Source: Bisporella sp. PMI_857
Taxonomy: Eukaryota; Ascomycota; Leotiomycetes; Helotiales; Helotiaceae
Reading direction: 5' to 3'
DNA: 64,000 nt
Assembly (NCBI GenBank): GCA_021307315.1
Contig: JAJSPD010000020.1
Coordinates: 558,001-622,000 of the forward strand
Shown in pieces: positions 44,574 to 56,128 of this stretch. The notes beneath the pieces are model-generated. The model saw only the letters and a program-made list of their open reading frames with translations. It did no database searches and was not told the DNA's origin. Each line of letters starts with the position of its first letter. Position 1 is the first letter of the stretch. A program made the translations under genes and the position numbers.

Positions 44574-45567
44574 GAGCGGCCAGGACCCAAAATAGAGCTA
44601 TATGGCTCCCATTGATGTAAAGGCACGGTTGTTCGCTATGGCTGTGTGAAAGAGGCTGTCTTTGTTTATGCAGGATCAAAGCATGAGTGAAAGCAAACAT
44701 TAAGCACCAGCCTACTTGGGTATCTGGAAGCCTCTGTTAGGATCACCTTGAGTCAGAATTATAATTTGTTAAGCAAAACATTGACTCATGGCGAGTAGGA
44801 AGCATGAAGCTTTAAAGGGGTCGGCTATGCAGTTTGATATGATTTACCTTGCGCTGGGCTTCTTAGCAACCTGCATTTTTCGCCATATTCAAAGTCACTC
44901 TGATTTTAGTACTTACCTTCAGGCTATCGCTATCCTTGCGGATTGGTAGGATTAGCGGTTCCATTGTATCAGAGCAGAACTCAAGTGCATCAGTAATATA
45001 TGATAACTCGACATTCCATGTGTTCGCTACACGATTCATATGTTCAAAGGGGGGTTCGGTAATTACAAGTAACATTTTTTTCCCTGGCAGTTAGAGGGCC
45101 GAAAAAGGTTGCACAGTCTAAATAGGTCGATATTCTGGGACTTTTGGACGATCTAGCAATACTTAAAATTAGATTTTCGTGATACCCCCTGCCTCTAATA
45201 TTGTTTAACCAACACTAATGGCCTTTGATAGGGTATCCAATCCCGAGCTCCTAGACCTTAATGTAATTATATTCTGATATTTCTTTTGTGCTATATTTAT
45301 CATGGGGCTCGTGTTCTAATCTCAACTCGAAGTTTATTTGGATAATCCTGAGGTACAATATAGTTATTCTTGCTCAACATCTTCTAGCAAAGATTTCAAG
45401 CTATTTACATATGGAACACCTGATTAAGATTACTATATACCTCTCAGAATCATTGTTAATTATCAACGCATGCTAGCTAGTTGGCACTGTATGTAATCAT
45501 GATTTCGACTTTCCAACTCCTGGCTTTTATCCGATCAAGCCTCGGGGGTATTGGATGCATAGCATAG
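44574..45567. other. Gene-poor stretch with a possible orphan exon
   Basis: About 1 kb, AT-rich on the right. It contains a minus-strand frame from an ATG at 45075 that could be a first exon, reported separately. The rest shows nothing. Confidence 0.4.
44917..45075 (-). CDS. Possible first exon of an unidentified gene
   Basis: An ATG at 45075 opens MLLVITEPPFEHMNRVANTW and continues to DSDSLK, followed by a perfect GTAAGT donor near 44917. A candidate acceptor TGCAG lies about 45 nt on. After the next short exon I could not continue a frame. It may be a remnant or part of an unrecognised minus-strand gene. Confidence 0.25.
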
Positions 45568-46794
45568 CTAAGGTGATGAGGTTCCATATCCGGATGGTGT
45601 AGGATGACCATTTAGACTAAGAGTAAACCCGCTATTAAGGCTGGTGATAGGCGATCTAGGTGATCTTGGTGACAGCATCATTTGTTCTCCGTACTTATGA
45701 TCAACTGCTAGCACGGAGTCGCTCACATGTCGCCCTATCGAAGCCCTTATTTCACGGCCACTGTGAGCGCCAACACCCGGATCAACCATTGAAGGAGTGC
45801 TTGGGGCAGAGGAGTATGTCACGCTCCGGCGTTGTTTCTGGTGAAACAGAGGCAGATCAGGTGAGGTCTGCATACTTTTAGAGGGAATTGGCGTGCTCGA
45901 GATGGATTTTTGGCGCTCGTCAATGCCTTCTTGCCAATCTTTGAGTAAATCTTCACTGCTCTTACTAATAATCTGACTGGGGGAAGAAACAGGCAACAGA
46001 GGAGTCGAGTTTAGACTTCGAAAACTAGCACTTATTGCAAATGACGAAGACTCCTCAGGTTGGAAGTCTCTTTCATGAAAGGGTGATGTCAGCAGAGTTG
46101 GTAGGAAACTGGCAGAGTCGCGACGTGACGAGAGTTGGTTGACGTTACTGGTAGGCCTAGAGCCCTTGGTTGATATGGGCTGTAACGAACTGGTTTGGTC
46201 TGTCACCTGGTTCATATGGACGGGAGTAGCGGAATTGATCGGCGCTATGTCCCGACCAGAACTTTCGTTATGTTCCGCTTTCTGGCGAGCTATTCGCCTT
46301 TCCCTCAATATCCTTGGAATAGGGGCCGAAATTTGAATTCTCTGTCCCAGATCAAGCATCGTACTGATTGCATCTTTCTGTGCTTGATCGGAAATCCTCC
46401 ATAGTCGTTCTGGCTCTAACTCATGTTGTCGACCAATATGAAGAGACTCTTTCAAAACTTGAACTAGGGATTGGTTCAGACTTAGTGCGATCTTCATGAG
46501 AGAAGACCGAGATGTCTCTGCTTCAAATCAATGCCTCATTTCATGACACAATAGAGTCAACATACCATCTCCACTTTCAAACCCAGGGCCATGAATCCTT
46601 GCTAAGGATCTATGCTGGCAGTCAACTTCTGTAGATCCTATTGCTAGGGAGTTCTCAAGCTCCTCTTCCGCAGGCTTTTTCCATTTTCGCTTCTTAGATC
46701 GCCATTTCCGAAAATAGTCATGACTTGTTTTGAAGGTCGCAACGATTCCCGCCACTGCACTCACCACAGAGAGCGATATTGTGACGGGATCCAT
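45568..46794 (-). CDS. Hypothetical protein with STAND-type fungal N-terminus
   Basis: Exons 46794-46566 and 46517-45568, joined by a 48-nt GTATGT...GCAG intron, give 392 residues. The start MDPVTISLSVVSAVAGIVAT resembles the short hydrophobic helical segment that begins many fungal STAND/NLR-like proteins. A basic stretch follows (RKWRSKKRKWKKP). After residue 170 the protein is Ser/Pro-rich and looks disordered, with repeated SPRSP-type motifs. There is no NACHT or NB-ARC domain, so this is not a complete STAND protein. It is divergent from the giant ankyrin-like gene. The N-terminal likeness is from memory and moderate. Confidence 0.65.
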
Positions 46795-47707
46795 TTATCC
46801 GGCGTTCCGTGAGGTGTATTCTGGGGAAAGAATAAGGTCAAATATCATAATGGAAAGAACTCATCGCGGAAGAACGCCAGAGTCTGAGCCCCGGCTCAGC
46901 CGCAGCCTCACGTTTCGTGGACTTAGGCGCCAATACGTTTGAGGAGCCAAAAATAAGCAATAATGGTTTAGCGTTATCGCTGAGGAGGGAGGCTCAGCAT
47001 GGCATGGGATATGGGCTATGTTTTCTACAACGAGTTAGCACTTGTTTATACATATGTAAAACATGTTTTCAGTTCCTATTATGACCTTAGATGCGAAACT
47101 ATTTCGTCCATATTTACTTCCTAATTAATTATATTCCTCTTCATTAAGGCGTAGATTCTGAGAAAGCCTCTATGTGAAGCGATGCATGCAATAACACGCT
47201 ATTCCGTTTTAGTGCAGCGGATGTAAACCTGCATACCGAACCGCTGGGAACACCTCGAGGATTTTTACATGGATCCCTATAGGCCGCCAAGTGTAGAATA
47301 GGAAGTCAGCCTGCGACTAATGTACTTCGATTAATTCTCAAACGCGAGGCCAGCAGCATGGATGATGGCGGGCCATTCCGCTTGATTTCAGCAACATCAT
47401 CATCTCATTTTAAAATCTCAGGGCTTTCATCAACATTGATCTCGTTGATCTAGTGCTTGCTGTTATATCAAGTTCCTGAGTAGGTTACGTCATCCTCAAC
47501 CTTCAGGAAACGATTTTTTAAGCTCGAACTCGAACTCGAGCTCGATGCAACAACTCCATGCTCAGCCTCATTAAGCGCCTGACCTTGAAACATCACTAAA
47601 GCCCATGGGTATTTTCCATTACAAAAAACGAAAATCTCCCAAGATCAAGATCAAGATCCACACAAAATTGGCCGCTTTCCGCACGTTGAATCTTTGCACC
47701 TCGAGAA
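46795..47707. promoter_or_regulatory. Divergent intergenic region with short repeats before the ankyrin-like gene
   Basis: 913 bp between divergent starts. Two small direct repeats precede the right-hand gene: CTCGAA/CTCGAG units at about 47521-47544 and three AAGATC hexamers at 47641-47658. No other element recognised. Confidence 0.5.
47641..47658. repeat. (AAGATC)3 direct repeat
   Basis: Three perfect hexamer copies, 50-67 bp before the start codon of the giant ankyrin-like gene, probably in its 5' leader. Confidence 0.7.
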
Positions 47708-50700
47708 ATGGCTGCCATGATACTCAGCCCTTTGGACAGACAGCAAAGAATCGATGAATTCTCAACGAAATGGCAGTTATCGAGACTGAGAACAGTAGAA
47801 AAGAAACCTCTTAATATCTCTTTCAAAGTACAAGGTGACGAAGAAGCTGCAGATACGGCTCTTCAGACAATACACTCCGCAAGACTGGAGACAGCGCCAC
47901 GCAAAGGGCTTACAAGACTTCTTACAACTAAGCGGAAGCCATCTCAGTATAAGAGCAGGGAGATTTCTGCTGCTTTATCCAATGTTGTAGAGAGTAATGC
48001 AAGTACAGGAACTGTAGAAGTGCTTCTACAACGATTGCTTGCTGCGAATGGAAACCCGAATCTTTCCGAGAAAAGTACAAGTACTTGGAAGCGCTGGAAA
48101 GGGATTGATCAGGATGAGAAACGCATGGATGTTCTCTCAGCGGCTACAAAGCTAGGGAGCTATAACACAGTTCGGCTCCTTGCGCCTCATGCAGATCAGC
48201 TGAGTCTTGACCAGGCTTTGGCGGAGGCTCTCAGAACCACTTCTAATAGATTACAACTCGATGTCGTGGAGCTCCTTCTAGCTCACGGTGCAGATGCGAA
48301 CTTACAGGCAGAACAATTTATGATCGCCATCGCAAGCAACAGGCTCGACCTTGTTTCCCTCATCCTTAGTGCACCCAAGAGCGTCTCGGCGCAATGTATG
48401 ACCGAAGGCTTGTTGTGTGCTATACAAAGTGGATCATTAGAGATGTCATTCCGCTTGGCTCTCTCTGATGCAGATGGTAATGATGATAATGGCCACATTC
48501 TTAAGACAGCTGTTCAAGCTGCTCGAAGTGATCTCGTTACGGTCATGACCTTATGCAAGTATCCGCCTTCTATTAAGACACTTGATGAAGCGCTGCCAAT
48601 AGCTTTCATAAATGAATCAACTAGCGCATACCAGAAAAAGCTACTGATAAGTATTCTTCTTCATGCGGGAGCAAACGGAGTTGGCGCAGCTTGGTCATTA
48701 CGATATGTGACAAATTTCTGCATTAATTCTGATCCAAAAGGCGAAGACTTTGAATCAATTGAAGCATTGGATCTTCTTCTTCAATTTAATGCCTCCCTGA
48801 ACTATCAAGATCAAGCGGCCTTGAAACAGATAGTTTCTTCTGGACGCACTGATTTACTTGATCGTGTTCTCACAGCAAACCATTTTGATGAGAAACTTGC
48901 AACCATAGGATTTGCCTCGATCTCCTCAACAGCTGATCGGGCACTACAGGGCTCTATAGCATCGAGACTTCTTGACCGAGGAGCTTCTGGCGCTCCGGTC
49001 CATGAAGCATTGATAGCTGCCACTGCATCAAACCACATGGAAGCAGTGACATTACTTGTCACAGGAAACAGACCGAATAAAGCTTCTGTTGATTACCATG
49101 ACGCCAAAGCACTGAAAGATGCTGTAAGTCGGGGGGAAATTGAACTTGTAAAGGTCCTTCTGTCCGGCAATCCAAATGTTCAGTCACTATCAGGCGCTTT
49201 TACTTGCATATGGAAATGCTCAAGAGAAAAACGACTAGTGCTCGCGGAAGATCTCCTAAATCATGGAGCCAGGGGAAGCCATATTGATGGCAGCCTCATT
49301 CATGCCGTCGCTGACCTTCAAAATAATCGTGATCTTGATTTAATTAGGCTGCTGGTCAGGGGGGCAGACGTGAACACTGAGAATGGAAAGGCGATGGCTA
49401 TTGCCACCCAAGTATTCGATATGGAAGTCCTTGATGCTCTTCTACAAAGTGCACCTCGGCCCGAGTCTCTGAATCCTGCTTTTGACGTTGCGATGGCACT
49501 AGAATCAAACTTCAGATTGGTGGCATGTAGAAAACTGCTCAAAGCTGGCGCAACTGGTGCAAGGGTTGACAAGGCACTTGCAACTGCGTTGATAGAAAAA
49601 GCGGACGATTTGACATTTTTCAAACTTATACTCTCATATTCGGATATTGATTATGAAAACGGCCTGGTTGTGAGGTTGGCTGTCACTCATTGCCTTCCAA
49701 GACAGCTTTCGCTCATTCTTGCGCAGGGTCCAAAACGGCCCACATTTGACAACGCTTTTACAGCAGCTATGGCGCACCGTGAGTCAGAAAACCAACTAAA
49801 ATACACCAGAATACTACTTGAAGCTCCCGCACCGAGAAAATCTGCTTCAAAAGCAATGGTAAAAGCAGTGCAGACAAAAAATAGTGAGCTATGTGAACTC
49901 TTCTTACAGTATAATGCATCTGCCGATTATGATGAAGGGGCAGCTATGAAGGCTGCTGTCAACATTCAAAGCATCGAGATACTCCACTCAATTATCAGCA
50001 AAACCAAACAACCCCTCGCGAAGCCTACACTAGAAGCCGGTTTCAGGGCTTCACTCGCCGTCACTAGCGAGCAGAAGAGGCTCCAGATTCTAAAAATCAT
50101 ACTAGAGGCTGGCCTCAAGGGTACTGTTATCGACGATGAGTTAATCTCGCAATCTGCAAAAGGAGATGAGGGTCTCGCCATCTGCTCATTGTTATTGGAA
50201 TTTGGAGCATCCATCGATCGAAGAGATGGTGAAGCGTTGGACAATGCAACGAAGTCAGGCTCAATCAAACTTCTAGACGTTATGCTTCAACGACCGAAAA
50301 TCTCACCAATCTCCAGTACTGCACTTTCCAAGTCTTTTCGCTCCGCCATGCGTCTTGATTCCAAAGAGCGCTTGTCTGCGTTGAAACTGCTCTTCAAAGC
50401 AGGGTTACCAAAAGACCATCAAGTAGATGATGCAGTCATCACACTCGTGGACCGCGATTCAAATGACATCGCTTCTCTCAAAGCGCTGCTTGAATTTGGC
50501 GCATCGATTCATCATAGAGAAAATAAGCCTGTTATCTCTGCAGCATCCAAATCCAATAACACGATCCTCATGCTGCTTCTGGAATACATTCAGGATCAGT
50601 CGGCAGTTTCTATTGCCTTTGAGTTTATCTCACACATAAGCGGCTTCTGGAAGACCAAGAACGGATGTGATACTATGAGAATCCTACTAAGTCATGGTGC

Positions 50701-52542
50701 GAGTGGACCTGCGGTGAATGAGACATTGGTGTCTGTTTTGGAAAGTACCGAAGAGCCGCTAGCACCATCATTCTTTGATACTCTGCTAAATTGGAATGCC
50801 GATGTGAATTACGGATTTGGTCTTCCATTACAAACGGCTGCAAGAAAAGCAGACTTACAAGCTCTTGTTAAGCTGATTGCTCACGGAGCTTCCCCAAAAT
50901 CTATCCTCATGGCGTTTCCTTATATCTTCTCTGCTGGCGCAGGCGAAGATAAGCTTTTAGCAATAATGAATCTATTTTCTCAACACGCGGGGACGAATCT
51001 AGGAAGTGGGTTCCAACATCGGGCCGTACCAGATGCTATAGTGTTTCTGAGCATACGCCATTACCCTCGAAGCACGAAGATACTCAATGCAATTCTCGAC
51101 CTTGGTTTCAATGTGGACGATAAGATGTACCATAGGCTTGGAGATGAATACGGTGAGGGAAATGTTACAGCACTCTTCTGGGCGCTTTGCTTGGCAAAAG
51201 GGGAGGTGGATGAATCTGTGATGGAGCTACTGATCCAACGTGGTGGTGTGTGAGGCCTCTAATCCTCCTCTGCAAGAAACTAACCTCATAAGCAACACTC
51301 ACTGATCACCCAAGCCCACTTCTACATATTGCGATTTCGAAAAGCTATTCCCGCATTGTGCGAAGTCTCATTGATCACGGAGCAGATGTTGACCTTACTA
51401 CCCAAGGTACCACACCATTGTCTCTAGCATGTGAGGCTGGGGATATAGCGAGTATGGAGGCTCTGCTGTCTGCTAAACCTGAAACAAATGATGGAACTCT
51501 ACACGATGCTGCTCGACTTCTGAATCATAAAGCTATTGGATTGCTTATCGCTTATGGACATAACCCTAACCGCCCGTCAGCACGACATGAAGGTCGATCA
51601 CCACTTGCAGAACTTTGTTATCGATCATCATCTTCAATAAATTGGTCTCATGACGGCGATGTTGAGCAACAGATGAGGAAATCTATAAAAGCGCTCATTG
51701 CTGGCGGCGCCAAGACAAATATTCAGACCAGAACACATGGTGCATCTGCCCGATCATTACTTCTACTTGCGCTTGATAGCTCCAGTCCGGAAATGATGAC
51801 ACGCGCTTTCCTCGAAAGTGATCAATGCGATTATATCAATCATGATTTTAACCTTTATTACCACAATGGCTATACATACTCCCCCTTGATGTATGTAGAA
51901 AAGGGCGTTTGGGAAGGTAGAGATGATCAACGCGAAGCCACCTTGAACATTTTACGGACCTTTCAAGCTGTGCCTCGATATTGGAAAGATGAGGGAGAAC
52001 AGCCACCGGACATGGTCGGCGCGCCGGAAGATATTAGAGCAGCAGACCGGAAGCATAAGGAAATCTTAGCAGAGAAGCAACGAAGACAGCAGGAACTGGA
52101 AGAAAGATTGCTACTACGAGAACGTGAGGCTCAGGCTGCCATCGACCTGAAAGTCAAAGAAGCTGCCATAGAAAGAAGGCTTGCCGAAGAACGACATCAA
52201 AGCGAACGCAACGCCTTGAATGCAAGGCTAGAGGCGGATATCAGATATCACGAGACGAAGGTCAATCTTGAAAATAAGAGAGAGACTCAACAACGAAATC
52301 ATGAGGCTGCGAAGGCGGCAATCGAGCTCAAGAAATTAAAAGAAATTGAAGGCGTGAAGCGGCAAGGCAGAGACCATGAAATGAAGCTCTTACAGGAGGA
52401 GAGAATGTTGGTTGACAGTAGGACAGCTCTTGGACAGAAGACGATCGAGGTTGCAAAAGCACAAATGGAATATGGCCAATGGACACGAAATCAGATCGCT
52501 GGAACCACTTCTCGTCCTGCGATCGAGTATAATTTGACCTAA
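47708..52542 (+). CDS. Giant ankyrin-like repeat protein with C-terminal coiled coil
   Basis: Exons 47708-51249 and 51315-52542 give 1589 residues. The 65-nt intron (GTGAGG...CCAAG) bridges QRGG-V-PLLHIAIS in frame. After a roughly 160-residue N-terminal region comes an array of degenerate ankyrin units, arranged as pairs of about 70 residues. One unit has the form LLxxGAxGxxVDxAL and its partner LLLxxxAxxxYxxGxAL. About nine such pairs are visible. After the intron, more canonical ankyrin units follow (LIDHGADVDLTTQGTTPLSL). The C-terminus (about 1430-1589) is a long Glu/Arg/Lys coiled coil (QRRQQELEERLLLREREAQ). No NACHT, kinase or membrane domain. Such proteins are common in Pezizomycotina, with unknown roles in protein binding. 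Confidence 0.88.
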
Positions 52543-53057
52543 GGATTGTTGGTCTCCTTGAGCTTGCAAGATTTGCTGGTCCCTGCATGAACTTAGGCCC
52601 TCTAAGTTCAATTCTAAACCTTTGCGGAGAAAAACGCGCCATCAAGCAGAATGGAAGCAATTGCAACCCTAGCTGGACGAATGGGAAATAATGAATTGAT
52701 AATGTTGGTTTAGACTACCCACAAGAACTTGGCGCCGCGTACTCCCTTTAACGATCTGCACGGAGGATTAATTGTGGTGGCAAGCTTGGGCTCAAAACAA
52801 AACTCGCTTAAGGACCGTTTGCGGGTCTATATAGGGGCAGATGTTGGCAGAGAACGAAATTTACTTGTCTCTTCTCCACAATCATACATATATGACTGTA
52901 AAGCTATAGAGACTGCTGGAGCCATGAGTACGTGGCGCTTAACTACCAATTCTAGGTACGCGAGAGTGGATTTGGGAGATATGGATATAAGGAAGGAAGA
53001 TTTCTGGAAGTAATTCTTCACCCACCTTCTACCCTCTTTTAGGATACCTCACCAACA
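52543..53057. other. Intergenic region
   Basis: 515 bp. A 94-codon frame (52729-53013) starts with TTG and has no recognisable domain. Promoter of the dioxygenase-like gene on the right. Confidence 0.4.
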
Positions 53058-54162
53058 ATGCACGCCTCACAACTTCTCTTTGCACTCACACTTGGCTGTT
53101 CCTTAGTCCTTGCTCATCCTCATGAGGAACTCAGCTATCATGAGCTCACGCGCAGAGCGAACATATCGAGAAGATGTGAGAGCGCTGCGGCGGCGATGAA
53201 CAGGAAGCGATGGCTGAAGCACTCAGAGAAACGCTCTCTTGCGGCACGGGGCAATACGTCTGTAGTCGTTACGACGGAGGCTCCGTTTTACGAGACTATC
53301 CAGAATGATACCTGTGTCCTCACGCCTGAGGTTACTGCCGGTCCTTATGTCTGGCCACGCTCGCAAACTTTGCGGCAAGACATGAGCGAGTCGCAACCAG
53401 GTGTGCCCTTGTATCTCGATATTGGAGTTATGGATACCACTACTTGCGAGCCACTACAGAACGCCCTTGTTGGTAAGGAATCACGTTTAATATAACTATC
53501 TTCCCAAAGTATGCAGCTAATCCTAGGCCGTAGACTTGTGGCATTGCAATTCTACCGGATCTTATTCATCCTTCGATGCACACGATCCAAACACTCCCTT
53601 CGAAGAACTTCTCGAACAACTCAACATTACCCTCGGCTCGGGTACGCTGGATCTCCACACCAGCAACAGCACGTGGCTGCGCGGTATGTGGCCAACTGAC
53701 TCCAATGGCGTGATGGAGATGAAGACCGTCTTCCCCGGCTTCTACGTCGAGCGCACCATCCACATCCACGCCCAAGTTCACACCAACTGGGTCGTTGGCA
53801 AGAATGGCACCCTCATCGCCGATAACACTATCAGTACCGGACAGCTATTCTTTGACGAGCAGCTGAGTCAGCAGATCATGGCTTTAGAGCCTTATGCTAG
53901 CCATACCCAGATCAACCGGACTACGAATGATATCGACAGTATTTGGGCGAGTGAGAACACTGCTGGATTTAGTCCTTTGATGTCGGTGGTTCCGCTGGAT
54001 GGGGAGGATGTGACTAAGGGTATGGTTGCGTATATCACGCTTGGTGTTGATCCCAGTGCGACTGCGAGTGGTAGTGGAGCAGGTGGACCTCCTCCAGCAG
54101 CTAAGGCGAGGAGATCTCCGGAAGCGGCTGTGCGAGAGTATTTGCAGAAGAGCAAAAACTGA
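53058..54162 (+). CDS. Secreted intradiol ring-cleavage dioxygenase-like protein
   Basis: Exons 53058-53472 and 53534-54162 (61-nt intron, GTAAGG...CCGTAG) give 347 residues. The join gives ALVDLWHCNSTG, the family pattern. A signal peptide (MHASQLLFALTLGCSLVLA) points to secretion. The catalytic-domain motifs are LTPEVTAGPYVWP (first Tyr ligand region), WLRGMWPTDSNG and the iron-site block FPGFYVERTIHIHAQVH with one Tyr and two His, as in protocatechuate/catechol 1,2-dioxygenases that use Fe(III). Extracellular members in fungi are thought to act on plant-derived aromatic compounds. The C-terminal tail is Gly/Ala/Pro-rich and disordered. Several N-glycosylation sequons fit a secreted protein. 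The substrate is unknown. Confidence 0.9.
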
Positions 54163-56128
54163 TGTGTATTTTCTTCCTAGAAGGAATGCACGTCGTTGGG
54201 AAAGTTTTTGATCAGAATTGTAAGATTGGAATAGTGAAAAGCGATTTGTTTCGGTATCACTAGGAGGCGTAGGATTGGATTTTATGATAACCCCTGAAGA
54301 ATAGAATTCTGTTAGCCCGTGCCTTTTCTCATCACTCGATGAAAGCAGATGCATATTCAATAATGACGTATATCAGAAATCATCCTAATCTGATTGGCCT
54401 CCAAGGTCATCCCAGATAGGCATTATCATTATGCTTATCCTGTTGGGCATCCCCCTGAGCACCTAGGAGTGGGGAAGTGAATTCAGCATGCCACGAACAT
54501 TTGCCTCGCCGCATTGGGATTTAGATCCGCCCAGGTCTAGCAAGTCAAATCCTGCATGCTGCAAATATTCCGTCCATTGCAACATCAACTCAAGCTCGTC
54601 AGCATCTTGACGCATGGCTTACGAGGTGTGCATCATTAGTGTAACGTGCGTGCAATGCTCCATCCAAATCTAAAGAATCCCATGATATATGAGGTGTGAT
54701 TTTTACTTTGGATTATGCGGTGTGGGATGTCATCATCCAAGGCCAATTTTATACTCGCCTTTGAAGTTGATCTGAGCGCGGCGCCTAGTCTTTCAATCCC
54801 ACTTTTTTTTTTCAATGACTATATCTCTTGACTAGTGATTAAATTAAATTGCAATACTGTGTATTGCAACTTCCGGCATTAGGAAGTCATTTCTGCATTG
54901 ACTCTCATTGTAAGCGCGTTGCTAGTACAAGGTAATAATGGCAAACAATCCTTGAGGATTAATGTGCTGATCTAACTCTTGATACAACAGCTCAACCAAA
55001 GCATCCATGGAAAGAATTTATTTTTCCCACTCTGCTGCAAATCCAAAATGAAGCCAGTGGTGATGATTTTCTACTACGTGTGTTACATCACACGCTCTCT
55101 GGCTTGGTGACCCAGGAATCATCCTTTGTCACTGAGCGCCAACCCTACTCATACGTAGTTTGGAGATCCGGCTCATATAGCTGATTTTTGAAGGCATGGG
55201 CAAGTGGTGGAGGGATTGCTACAGAGGATTGAGTCGCGTGGGTGCTGGTTTATCCCTGGTCAAGCTGGACAGTTCCTATAAACGGACAAGATATTGCTCT
55301 AAATGGTAAACTTGGAGGGTATTCAGCTGCGTTATATGCGGCGAGAAGGCTGCAGAGTAACATCAAATTGGTAACGCTTGATCATGTTACGAGCTTCATT
55401 TCATGAATGATTATTTGGTGCTGGTCTGTGAGTCCGGGATGTTGCCTGTGCTTTTTCAGTGTTGAGATACTCTCTATATGCTGATAGGAAGCGTGGTAGG
55501 ACCTGCAAGATAAGAGATTGCACCCTCAGAAAAGTTGTTCGAGTCTCCATGAAATCATCGAATAGGGGCCTTGAGCTATAATTGATTCAAACACTTTGCT
55601 CAGTTGGGGGCGAGAAGCCTGTCCATCATGTAGCAACTCTGATCCATTCGTGACATTTTGCCTCCAATGTTTTAACTAAGACTTAAGTCCAAAAATTAAA
55701 CCGTGTTATGATTCTTCATATCACTCGTTTTGCGAGATGACATGTTAAGCTTCAAGGGATAGTGATGAGGATAGAAATACGCTGTAACGGCTGGTGGTGT
55801 ATAGATCGCCAAGAAACCAGTAGACCCACAAATTATCAGGACCCACATGGATATCATCCAACGTCCCCATTGTTTGCTGGATTACCTGGCTTCCTCCTTC
55901 TTCTCGCCTTCCCAGCATTTTTAAACTTACCTAGTGTCAACAGTCATGCCACGTACTCTGGAATCACCTTACAAACTTTAGTTGTCCCATCCGATTAATT
56001 TTGGTGAGAAGCCTGTCAACCATTTCCACAGCCGGCATTGTTCGTAACCCAATAACAGTGTTATTCCTCTAGTGTACCAAGCCCCGGAGCAAAAATTTCA
56101 CAATACCTTAAACAGATCTCAAAAGACT
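54163..56128. other. 2-kb gene-poor region
   Basis: No supported gene. Short protein-like fragments near 55240-55370 have stops on both sides and no splice sites. A 78-codon frame at 55762 is unsupported. The right end is the promoter of the F-box gene. Confidence 0.4.
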
